This document shows, in pieces, positions 11,742 through 20,942 of a DNA stretch of 64,000 nucleotides. The stretch covers positions 1,860,001 to 1,924,000 of the forward strand of contig OY755171.1 of NCBI GenBank assembly GCA_963576735.1, in the 5' to 3' direction. Both the position numbers and the translations under genes were made by a program. The stretch is from Bedellia somnulentella (lineage: Eukaryota > Arthropoda > Insecta > Lepidoptera > Bedelliidae). Below the pieces are notes generated by a model. That model did not search any database, was not told the DNA's origin, and worked only from the letters and a program-made list of their open reading frames with translations. Each line of letters starts with the position of its first letter. The stretch's first letter is position 1.

Positions 11742-11985
11742 TGCCGTGTAGTGCTGGCTTAGAATGTCAGTACCCCTTTCTACCCACGGGTGTCGTAAGA
11801 GGCGACAAAGGGTATGGGGCTTTTAAATTGGTATTTGGGCGATGCGGTTGGAGAACCATCACCAATGATACTTTATTTCTACCACCTTTGCCCCTATCAA
11901 CTTTCAAATGTGGCTGAGGATTTTATAGCTCTGAAGCTCTGGCTACCCCTTTTTGGGATCTATAGCCCTGAGTATATGTATGTAT
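11742..11985 (+). repeat. SINE-S, complete
   Basis: Starts TTGCCGTGTAGTGCTGGC. It contains ACGGGTGTCGTAAGAGGCGA, GGGCGATGCGGTTGGAGA (box-B-like GGTTGGAGA) and ATGTGGCTGAGGA. It ends GCTCTGGCTACCCC...GCCCTGAGTATATGTATG. Member of the subfamily with 'cacgggtgtcgtaag'. Confidence 0.82.
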
Positions 11986-12101
11986 CTTTTCTATTTAATT
12001 TGAAAAGACTGTTCTGAGTATTTCATAATTTTACTGTTGATAGGTTTGAAATTGTTTATTCATTAGTTAATATAATTTAGTGACTATAAATACAAGCTAG
12101 T

Positions 12102-12442
12102 AATTTTAATCTTTTTGTTCATGAAAACCTCATGCAGGGATTATTACTGATAAATAAAGAATAAATGAAGGAAAGAAAAATTTCGACACGGGCGGGAATC
12201 GAACCCGCGACCTCGGGTATACGCCCCCGTCACTCTGCCAATTGAGCTACCCTGTCAATTGGCTGCCAGCGCGAAATTCTTATATCCTTTATTTCTTTTA
12301 CACGTTTTAAGTAGTGTTTGCGTTTCCTACCTCCGAATTTTTGCAATTGGCAGAGCGACGGGGGCGTATACCCGAGGTCGCGGGTTCGATTCCCGCCTGT
12401 GTCGAAATTCTTCTTTCCTTTATTTATTCTTTATTTATCAGT
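12102..12442 (-). repeat. SINE-T copy D/E, inverted dimer-like insertion
   Basis: One insertion bounded by the 11-bp duplication tacaagctagt (12091-12101 and 12443-12453). The left two thirds are a canonical minus-strand SINE-T up to CTCCGAATTTTTG. The right third is part of the tRNA-like module and AT-rich tail on the plus strand. It therefore carries two tRNA-like modules facing opposite ways. A single pair of duplications argues for one insertion event with an inverted 5' segment. Confidence 0.75.
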
Positions 12443-12453
12443 TACAAGCTAGT

Positions 12454-12938
12454 TATCCAAAAAAAGGTAGCCAGAAATATACTAAATATCCTTAAAAAAA
12501 TCTTTCCGTTTGATAACTTAAGTCAATCTTTACATAAACATGATTTCTTTTTAATAGTACGTCACTTAAATAATTTTAACTGCTTCGAAAGAACTTATAT
12601 AAAGTACATTTTTGCAGAGTTTGCAGTTAAATAAACAATAGATACATTGAACGCTTGAAATTTCATACAACAAACTCAAATTTGAATATAAGTTTCATAT
12701 ATTAAAAAACCTTAGAACGCTAAACTCGTGTCAAAACTTACACACATACAGCTATCTCTTTCTATCCTTAATTGGACGCCTATAGTTATCTTTGTCTGTT
12801 CAATTTCATGGACTGATGCGTCAGCGTGGCTCGGAGTAATACCTATATTGATTAAAGTCTTGAATATGCATCCAATTATTTGCTGAAGTGGTTTCCTCTG
12901 TACAGTTCATGGTTGGATTTTTTACAGTGTTAGCAAAC
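12454..12938. other. Nothing recognised
   Basis: AT-rich spacer between two SINE-T insertions. Confidence 0.4.
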
Positions 12939-12950
12939 ATAATTACCTTG

Positions 12951-13239
12951 TTTAAATCTTTTTGTTCATGAAAACCTCATGTGGGGATTATTACTAATAA
13001 ATAAAGAATAAATAAAGGAAAGAAATTCCTTCCGAATTAGTAAAAAATTCGGAGGTAGGAAACGCAAACACTACTAAAACGTGTAAAAGAAGTAAAGGAT
13101 AGAAGAATTTCGCGCTAGCAGCCGTTGACACGGTAGCTCAATTGGCAAGAGCGACGGGGGCGTGTACCCGAGGTCGCGGGTTCGATTCCTGCCTGTGTCG
13201 AAATATTTCTTTCCTTTATTTATTCTTTATTTATTAGTA
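12951..13239 (-). repeat. SINE-T copy F, 5'-inverted
   Basis: Bounded by the duplication ataattaccttg (12939-12950 and 13240-13251). The minus-strand 3' domain and AT-rich part occupy the left end. The complete head, tRNA-like module (about 13125-13200, box B intact) and AT-rich tail follow in plus orientation, ending TTTATTAGTA. The AT-rich segment is therefore present twice, inverted. Confidence 0.8.
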
Positions 13240-13251
13240 ATAATTACCTTG

Positions 13252-13831
13252 TTTTTCATTGTCCTATTGATTAATACTAAAACCTGTAAAAGTAATTTTA
13301 CAATTTCTGCAAAACGTTACTTATCCAATTTTGTGTGTAAATGAGTCTAACTGTGCTTTTCTTTGTATGTAGCAATGAATAAATGTTTTCTCTCTTTATA
13401 TGGGGACCCGTGCTTCACGTCGTTGTTTCACCCAGGTGAAGCACGGGGCATAACCTAGTCCCGTGTTTCACCCAGGTGTGACACGGGGTATACACTTGTT
13501 TCCGTGCTCCAACCAATATTATTTTTGAACAGTCATGATCAATCTATGATGCTCGTTATCTGAAGAATCTAGTTAAACATTATCTAAACTTATAAAATTC
13601 AAGTGAATTGTGAACCTATTTGTATTTAAATTATATGTTACGTTAGATTTCTGTCATTTTCAATGTCTTTCGCTCCTATTTGTTACTACAACGAGGTATT
13701 AGTCGTAACAAAAAGTAAATTGGCTTTTTTTTGTTTGCGATATGTAAGTACTTCTGTTCGTATCTACCTAGGTACATATAATATTAATTAGAAGTAAAAT
13801 GTATTTGTTGACAATATTGAAAGTAGTAAAG
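13252..13831. other. Spacer with two adjacent GC-rich hairpins
   Basis: 13410-13449 has 12-bp arms CCCGTGCTTCAC/GTGAAGCACGGG. 13461-13487 is a variant with CCCGTGTTTCAC and GTGACACGGG. The rest is AT-rich without recognisable content. Confidence 0.6.
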
Positions 13832-14215
13832 ATTATGTGACCGAGTGAGAAATAGTGTTATTCGTGAAAAGTGTGGCGTGAAAGATGATATTGTACGACG
13901 ATAGAAAAAGGAATGTTGAGATGGTTTGGGCAAATAGAGATGTTGGATGATAGAAAATTAATAAAAGGGATCTATAAAGCTAGTGTGGATGGTAATGTTA
14001 GTAGAGGACGACCATGGAGAACACACTTGGACCAAATTGAGAGTGTGCTCAAAAAGGCTGGCGTCCGTAGTATGAAGAATAAAAGAGCATGTATGAAAAT
14101 ATTGATGGATTTAAATGAAGCTAGAGAGGTTTTTTTAGGATCGTACGAAGTGGCGATCGATAGTCTCTGCCTACCCCAATGGGAACTAATGGCGTAAGTA
14201 TATGTATGTATTGGC
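13832..14215 (+). pseudogene. LINE-A 3' fragment with about 125 codons
   Basis: Covers the C-terminal end of the LINE-A protein, from the VRNSVIREK region through MLRWFGQIEMLDD and GRPWRTHLDQIE to the stop, then GGCGTAAGTATATGTATG. A small deletion near 13893 (GTACGACGATAG against GTAAGAAAGATAG in the intact copy) shifts the frame, and further substitutions are present. It is a dead 5'-truncated copy. Confidence 0.8.
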
Positions 14216-14994
14216 AGTAGTCCTGAAAATGGAACCTGACGTGAGCAATTCTACAATAATTTTAATTTCGTTGATTGTTCACCCCTTTTATATTTATTGA
14301 TAAAGTAACCATTCTTGGGACAGCTAGTCTATACGTTTAAATATATCTATTTGCTTCAGCATACAATATTCTAAACAAAATGGGATGAATCTTTTAAAAT
14401 ATTTTTGTGATTGTTATTTACAAGAAATTTATATACATGTTTTACATGTTCTGTCGAAGACTGGCGTGTAAATGTCACGACTAATATTAGTTAAAATAAT
14501 TGTTATACATTTATATAATATGTTTCAAGGATATGCAACAAAGTATATTACTATGATAATAAAAAAAGCAAATACAATCACACATAATTTTTTGATATCT
14601 ATTAAAATATTGAAAAAATTATGCCAATCCGAAGTAGAATTGTAAAATATAGCTAATATCAAAGTTTTCACAGCTGCTACACTACACTGGAACCTTTGAC
14701 CTCGAAGAGTTTTCTTTGTAGTAGGATTGTAAAAAAATCCTTAGGGCTTAGGTTGGAACATGACTTTTAAAGTTCGGCTATAGTTTGTTGCTTACAAACT
14801 GTGCTACACCATTTTTAATTAACTATTTTACGATCTTCAAGTGTAATCGTCACAAAATCCTGATTTTTTTAAAAAAAAGTAGCTTCGCTTTTCTTTGAAG
14901 TTCTACGTAATACGTATGATGTCGTAGATGAGTTTTAACTCCCTTGGTCAAACTTCTAATCAGACAGGTCTATTATAACACTATCTGACGTGGG
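14216..14994. other. Nothing recognised
   Basis: AT-rich, no repeat ends, no credible open frame. Confidence 0.4.
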
Positions 14995-15262
14995 CCGCCT
15001 TATGATCGTCGGAAAGCAAATATGGGATCCGACGGCATAATAGCTTTCTCAAAAAGTTTGCACAATTGTCCTTGGAATACCAAACAATGCCTCTGTCTCC
15101 CGATGTCACGTGACGATCTTCGAGGATCAGTTGTGTCACAGCATTGGTAGTGCCTCTAGTGTAGGCGGATTTTGGTCGTCTTTATCGAGATTTGCTACTG
15201 AGACTAGCATTTCCTCGCTGAAATTCTAAACACCAACGTTCAACTGTTTGCAGGCAAGGGAT
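14995..15262 (-). pseudogene. Mariner-like transposase N-terminal remnant
   Basis: The minus strand reads TVERWCLEFQRGNASLSS, then broken frames, then TQLILEDRHVTSGDRG. This resembles the helix-turn-helix N-terminal half of mariner-type transposases (pattern T-V-x-R-W-x-x-x-F-x-x-G followed by I-x-x-D-R-x-V-T). Stops and frame changes rule out function. No terminal repeats were found. It is not the same family as the intact mariner at 47317. Confidence 0.45.
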
Positions 15263-15271
15263 TTGGAAACT

Positions 15272-15428
15272 GACACGGTAGCTCAATTGCCAGAGCGTCG
15301 TCGGGGCGTTTACCCGAGGTCGCGGGTTCGATCACCGCCTGTGTCGTAATTTTTCTTTCCTTTATTTAATCTTTATTTATTAGTAATAATCCCCACATGA
15401 GGTTTTCATGAACATAAAAAGATTTAAA
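15272..15428 (+). repeat. SINE-T copy G, canonical, 5'-truncated
   Basis: Begins at the tRNA-like module (GACACGGTAGCTCAATTGCC) with a degraded T arm (GGTTCGATCACC). It then has the AT-rich part and the 3' domain TAATAATCCCCACATGAGG. The plus-strand order confirms that the 3' domain normally follows the tRNA-like part. Confidence 0.75.
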
Positions 15429-15474
15429 CTTAACTTAGTCCTTCAAATTAGTCAGAAATTATCTTCTATACTTA

Positions 15475-15583
15475 TAATAAATCTGTAGAGAGGTCAATTC
15501 TGTACATGAAATATATTTTCAAAATAACTATCAGGTGGTGATTAGGGATCGATACTGATGCCAAAAATGCAATCAGTAAAATT

Positions 15584-15617
<34 letters not shown>

Positions 15618-16434
15618 GGTTTGTATGTTCCTTATGGAAACAAAAACTACTCGACGGATTTTAACGAAACTTGGTACAATTATTCTCCATACTCCTGGGC
15701 AGGTTTTTGTATACTTTCCAGCAGAGTAGTAAAGGGGAATTATGGGAAATTTTGGGAAAACGGGAGAAGTTACTACATTTTTTAAGCTTCCGTCACGTGT
15801 GCAGCCTTAATGGTTAAACTTACATAGAAATCATGTATGACGGAAATATTCTTCATAAAATTATCTAAAAAAAAATCTTCAACAGTTTATGTCTATCTTT
15901 TACGGTTGACTCACAATAACACGTGTAATTCCTGATAGCTTAGCAGTTCGGAACATTCTGATTATATTTGTTTACTCTTACGTTTGTAAACCTCTCACTC
16001 ATCCCTAATTTAAAAAAGGTAACATTATTACCTATTCAATAAAAAAAGAATCATAGAAATCGGTAGAGAAACACCGAAATTATACATAAAATAAGCCATC
16101 GCGCCCGTGACCAAAACCGAATCGTTACTAATTTACATATAACATACTAGATGGCGCCAGTAGTTGCATCCTACAACACGTAATGATTTATTTTTTAGAT
16201 TGTTATAAATACTTCATAGCGTTTTATTCCAAAATTTGCTATTAAACGGAAATACTGAACCGTTCATTAAAGCGCATTAAAAATCACCAAACTACACTGT
16301 TTAGGGAGTGCTATAAATTTAATAAATTGAAAACATTGCGCTGAATTTCACAATGCTTGAGCAGTGACTAAAGAAAGAAACCTCAGATATTTAAAAAACA
16401 ACGCTACCCGTGCGAAGCTGGGACGATCCACTAG
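15475..16434 (+). mobile_element. HelA, short non-autonomous Helitron (copy 2)
   Basis: Starts TCTATACTTATAATAAAT and ends GACGATCCACTAG, followed by T. It contains a GTCT microsatellite at 15587-15617 and the conserved block ACTACTCGACGGATTTTAAC. The base before TCTATAC is T and not A; a start three bases upstream (ATCTTCTATAC) would restore the usual A. No protein is encoded. Confidence 0.88.
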
Positions 16435-16632
16435 TAGATAATAACTTCACAGACTTTTTCGCTACACTTTACACATTACCCTTCATATTTAAAAGCTACA
16501 ACTAAACTATGGAATAAATAAGTTTCTTTCAATTGATTTATCGTTCCGAATGACAGAACTTAAAAAGCACGCCATGTATTAATAATTTCGAGATCATAAA
16601 ACCTACAAAATAGTCAAACTTTTTATAATGTA

Positions 16633-16915
16633 CTAGTGGACCGCTCCGCTTTCGCACTAGTAGTGTTATTCATCGAATTCACATACATACAAAGAATCAG
16701 CCAGCCAGAGCTTCAGAATAAAAATTTCAGGTACTTGAATTTTCGCAGGATTTATTTTTGCCTGAGTTTCATTTGAAGGTCGTTCGTAAGAGTTTTTTAA
16801 CATATAAAAATTATCCTATGTCCATTTCTTGGTGCAAAACTATGTTCCCACCATTTTTTATACCAATTGGCGTGAGTTATAAATATAGTAACTAATACGC
16901 TTTAATACATAAATA
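16633..16915 (-). mobile_element. Helitron 3' end, second subtype, 5' limit unknown
   Basis: Minus strand reads GTGCGAAAGCGGAGCGGTCC then ACTAG before T, a Helitron-type 3' terminus differing from HelA. The rest of the interval has no recognisable 5' TC terminus, so the right border is only an upper limit. Confidence 0.5.
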
Positions 16916-16917
16916 AT

Positions 16918-17166
16918 GCCGTGTAGTGTCGGCTTAGAATAACACTACCCCTTTCTACCCGTGGGTGATCGTAAGAGGCGACTTAGGGTATAGGGGCTTT
17001 TTAAGTGGTTTTTGGGCGATGCGGTTGGAGACGCGTCACCAAAAGCATTTATTATTACCATCTTTTCCCCAATCAACTACCAAAAGTAGCTAAGGAATTT
17101 CTTATTCCAAAGCTCTGGCTACCCCGTTAAAGGATTAATAGCCGTGAGTATATGTATGTATGTATA
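16918..17166 (+). repeat. SINE-S, complete
   Basis: GCCGTGTAGTGTCGGCTTAG start, GGCGATGCGGTTGGAGAC box-B-like block, AAAAGTAGCTAAGGAATTTC, and GCCGTGAGTATATGTATGTA at the end. Confidence 0.82.
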
Positions 17167-17546
17167 AACAATGTTTGTGTATCAATAAATGATAAATATA
17201 AAGCCCTTAGAAGAAAGACATACTTAAAAACTTGTAAACACAAAGAAACTGCGTCTCAAATCCAATCTCTTACTGCACTGAATGAAGACAGTCGCTAGTA
17301 GATGCGTTGAAAGAGTGAACCATCTATTCAATGTATAATGGCGGTGTTAAAGACAATATTCCGGAAAACATATTGGATGCAGCTCGCTGCATGTGTAAGT
17401 GAGCGGGTACTGCAGGTTAGGTCGGAGATGTAGTGGGGTTACAACTTCGTTTAGGATTTGTTTTATTGTATGTAATACAATATAACTTAAATAGGACATC
17501 AATCAAGTAACCTTCTAGTAAATAAAATTGACTGCCCAATATAATT
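17167..17546. other. Nothing recognised
   Basis: AT-rich spacer between SINE-S copies. Confidence 0.4.
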
Positions 17547-17787
17547 ATATGTATATACTCAGGGCCGTAAGTCCTAAAAAGAGGTAGCCAGACCTTCAGA
17601 GCTGGAAGCTACTCAGCCACATTTGGAAGGTGATAGGGGACTTGATTGTAGAAATAAAGTATCGTTAGTGATGGGTCTCCAAAAGCATCTCCCAAAAGGC
17701 ACTTAAAAAAGCCCCATACCTCAGTCACCTCTAACGACACCCGTGGGTAGAAAGGGGTAGTGACATTCTAAGCCGGAACTACACGGA
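17547..17787 (-). repeat. SINE-S, complete
   Basis: Minus-strand copy of the 'cgtgggtagaaaggggtag' subfamily. The 3' end is at TATATACTCAGGGCCGTAAG and the 5' end at GCCGGAACTACACGG. Confidence 0.8.
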
Positions 17788-18174
17788 AAAAATAAAAATG
17801 ATAAATTTATTAACATAATGGATACTGGAATACAGAAAAGCCTGTAGTCCACGAGTTGCTTCAATCTATCTGAGGTTTCTTTATCACTACTCACTTCTTG
17901 TAAATTTTTGCGTATAATATAGATCGTATAACAGTCCCGGGTAATTTAGTTTCTAATTGTGCAACTTTTTTTATAGAATAATCAGTAAAACAGTATTGAT
18001 TTATAAAATAATTGGAAGTATACTTGAACGCTTCTTCAATACAAAAAGTGGTGACCAAAATATATTTAAAAAAAAACGTGAGAATGAATCATCTTGTAAA
18101 TCAGCTATCATAGTAATATTAAAGTGATGAAAAGTTCTTTTGACCTCATTTTATCATTAAATAACTTAAACATG
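17788..18174. other. Nothing recognised
   Basis: AT-rich spacer. Confidence 0.4.
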
Positions 18175-18420
18175 CATATATACATACATATACTCACGAC
18201 TATTAATCCCTTAAAGAGGTAGCCAGAGCTGAGAAATTAGAAATTCCTCAGCCACTTTTGGAAGTTGAATGGGGAAAAGATGGTAGAATAAAGGTTGTTG
18301 GTGATATGTCTCCAACCGCATCGCCCAAAAATCCCATAAAAAGCCCCAATACCGTTAGTTGCCTCTTACGTACACCCACCGATAGAAATGGGGTAGTGCT
18401 ATTCTAAGCCGACACTACAC
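18175..18420 (-). repeat. SINE-S, complete
   Basis: Minus-strand copy: 3' end CATACATATACTCACGAC, 5' end GCCGACACTACAC. Belongs to the 'cgtacacccacc' subfamily. Confidence 0.82.
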
Positions 18421-18847
18421 TGACATTAACTTAAAAATAGCAACAAATTTCAAACCGAAACACAAAAAACATAAAAGTTTAACAAGCTTGCGTTCTCTAA
18501 GTCAAGCTACAAACAAATCACTCAACCATTTTTGAGTATAAAATTTAGCCATAATACACTTCACTAAGTCGCTTCAAAGAATATGTCTGAGGCCCCGGTG
18601 CGTCTTAAACTCGAAGAAACGATAAATCCGTAGGTACAGCTGGCAAAGTAGATCCAATTTTATTGCGATTCTCCTTTGTAGACTTATTTGCTGCCCGTCA
18701 ATGCGTTCTCCGGCGAGATACGCATTATCTTCCCATAAGTGTTGGAGAGATTCGAATTTTAGCTTAGACAAGAAGGAAGAAAGGATATTTATTTACTTGA
18801 TGCACAGGAATAGAAATACAACACCTAACTTTTTACGTATAACTTGC
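18421..18847. other. Spacer with an unassigned 66-codon open frame
   Basis: A minus-strand frame at 18574-18771 includes KLKFESLQHLWEDNAY and GERIDGQQISLQRRIAIK. Composition is protein-like, but I recognise no family, and no splice or repeat context supports it. Confidence 0.25.
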
Positions 18848-18891
18848 TCACTCACGCCCGTTGTTCCCATCTGGGGTAGGCAGAGACTACA
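18848..18891 (-). pseudogene. LINE-A extreme 3' end
   Basis: CTCACGCCCGTTGTTCCCAT followed by GGGGTAGGCAGAGACTA is the reverse complement of the LINE-A terminus. Only about 44 bp remain, abutting a SINE-S in the opposite orientation. Confidence 0.6.
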
Positions 18892-18894
18892 CCA

Positions 18895-19115
18895 TTTTTT
18901 CCCGTGAGTGTTTGTATGAAGCGGCTAGGGGTATTCAGGCTTTTAAGTGATTTTTGGGCGATGCGGTTGGAGACCCATCACCAAAAATATTTACTTTACC
19001 ATCTTTTCCCCACTCGACTTCCAAATATTGGCTGAGGAATTTCTTCTTCCGAAGCTCTGGATTCCTTTTAGGGATTTTTAGCCGTGAGTATGTGTATGTA
19101 TATTTATACAAAAGC
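18895..19115 (+). repeat. SINE-S, 5'-truncated
   Basis: Begins in the CCCGTGAGTGTTTGTATGAA block, then GGCGATGCGGTTGGAGACCC and TTGGCTGAGGAATTTCTTC, ending GCCGTGAGTATGTGTATG. Confidence 0.78.
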
Positions 19116-19641
19116 GGTCTGCCCCCTATCTTATATCTTAACTGGAATCAAACCGACTCAAAATATATGTCTAAAATGAAACTCTTAGGTAATTACGGTT
19201 ATAATCTCAAAAGTGGCAGCCTTATAAATAATAAAAACTTTTAAAAACCCTAAGTCACTTTGGCAGTAAACTAAACAAAAGGTTATTCTGTGAAATAATA
19301 ATAAGTTACCCATAAAATGCTTAAATCGGAGCCACATTTTATCTTTAAAATATATATTTATAATAAGCATCAAAGTTCATGTGAAAGTCTCCTTTGAAAT
19401 AAATTTTCAAAGTTGAAAGCAATTTATATATTTGAGTAGTAATTGGGTCTTAAAACGATACGAAAGTCAGATCAAACTCTATTGTAATGATTTCTCGAAA
19501 TAAGCTCTCTGTTATTACTTTCAGCCATATTTCATTATTGTTCTGAAAATTTCAAAGTCTCTTGAGGTATCATTATGATCAACAATATTGAGTTGCGATA
19601 TCTAGTTTCTTTACTTGTCTTTTACTTAAACTAAGAGCATG
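19116..19641. other. Nothing recognised
   Basis: AT-rich DNA without repeat ends. Confidence 0.4.
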
Positions 19642-19652
19642 GATGCTTAGAC

Positions 19653-19886
19653 ATGCATACATACTTACTAATTGCCGTAAATTCCTAAGAGTGGTAGTCA
19701 GAAGATGAGTGCGAAAAAGATTGTGAAACAAAGGTTTTCGGTGATAGGTCTCCAACCACATCGCCAAAAATAACTTACAAAGCCTTGGGGCTTTAAGGGT
19801 ATTGGTACCCTTCCCTTAGCCACCGGGTATTAGGGCTTGCTTGTAACGTTCTATTCTAAGCCGACACTACACCGCTACACAGCTAG
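19653..19886 (-). repeat. SINE-S, first of a tandem pair
   Basis: A worn minus-strand copy between gatgcttagac (19642-19652) and gatgctcagac (19887-19897), an 11-bp duplication with one mismatch. It retains the reverse-complemented GGTCTCCAACCACATCGCC block and a 5' end of GCCGACACTACACCG. Confidence 0.72.
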
Positions 19887-19897
19887 GATGCTCAGAC

Positions 19898-20137
19898 ATA
19901 CATACATATACATATACTCACAGCTATAAATCGCTAAAAGGGGTACCCAGAGCTGAGGAATTAGAAATTCCTCAGCCACTTTTGGAATTCGCGTGGGGAA
20001 AAGATGGTACAATAAAGGTTGTCGGTGATGGGTCTCCAACCGCATCGCCCAAAAATACCTAAAAACCCCCATACCGCTATTCGCCTCTTACGTACACTCA
20101 CCGGAAGAAATGGGGCTGACACTATACAGCTCAACAC
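19898..20137 (-). repeat. SINE-S, second of a tandem pair
   Basis: A better-preserved copy bounded by gatgctcagac on both sides (19887-19897 and 20138-20148). It therefore shares one duplication with its neighbour. 3' end CATATACTCACAGC, box-B-like region GGTCTCCAACCGCATCGCCC. Confidence 0.8.
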
Positions 20138-20403
20138 GATGCTCAGACTAAATAAAAAATCCATGATGCGCGAAACATCGAATTGAATAACTTTAAAAAC
20201 TATACTTTGGTGTATTACATGTGTATTTCAGAAGAAAAAACAAATATATTAAAGGGCATTTTTGAGTAACAAACAGATATGTGTCAAATATGTACTGGAA
20301 ATTCTACAAAAACGTAGTGGTTCTATTTTATCTGCTTTAATATTTATCGTAAAAAAAACAATTCTACAGTCGGTTACTAGTCATTTGTTTTAGTTTTTGT
20401 GCT

Positions 20404-20475
20404 GCCTTGATAGCGCAGTGGGAACACTAGCGCTCTTCAAATAGGGACATGAGTTTAAAGCCGAGTCATTTCTCT
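20404..20475 (+). repeat. tRNA-like SINE head fragment
   Basis: GATAGCGCAGTGGGAACACT is a box-A-like block and GAGTTTAAAGCC a weak box B about 35 nt further on. It resembles the SINE-P head but is worn and has no body. Confidence 0.4.
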
Positions 20476-20929
20476 TTGAATTTCTCTTTGTTAAACCGTT
20501 TTATTGATACAATAAATAATTTGTGTTTTGATGTGCAATAAAGAGTTTTTCTATTTTGTTCTTTACTATTGGTAACATGCTTTGCAATTCTTGCGTGACG
20601 GAGACTCGATTCCACAGATTTAAAAAGGTGCGGAAGAGGTACCGTAACGGTGACAAATCGAACCAGCCTATAATCACAAAATAAATAAACCATGTAATTT
20701 GGGAAATTAACCATGAAACCATTGGGATAGGCAGAGAATATATCTTTTCATAAATACTCTTTTTTTCTCTAAGCTTCGGACGCCTGTCTTTTTGAGTATT
20801 TTTTCTATTTGATCCAACGTGTCCTTTATGGTCGTCTTCATCTGAAATTACCGTCCATCCGTCCATATTCTATATATATATATATATATATACTCCAACA
20901 TTCCATGAAACGATTTAATGTCACCTACT
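20476..20929. other. Spacer with short repeats
   Basis: GTGCAATAAAGAGTTTTTC at about 20533 resembles a LINE polyadenylation end. A (TA)n run lies at 20870-20893. Worn LINE-A-like sequence (CTCTAAGCTTCGGACGCCTG) spans about 20755-20850. Confidence 0.4.
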
Positions 20930-20942
20930 ATAATTACTATCA
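20930..20942. repeat. Target-site duplication of LINE-A copy 1, left
   Basis: ataattactatca, repeated exactly at 24039-24051. Confidence 0.85.

Noticed and set aside
18574..18771. 66-codon minus-strand frame as a gene
   Set aside because: Sequence looks protein-like, but there is no family match, no splice sites I can trust and no continuation. Left as unassigned.
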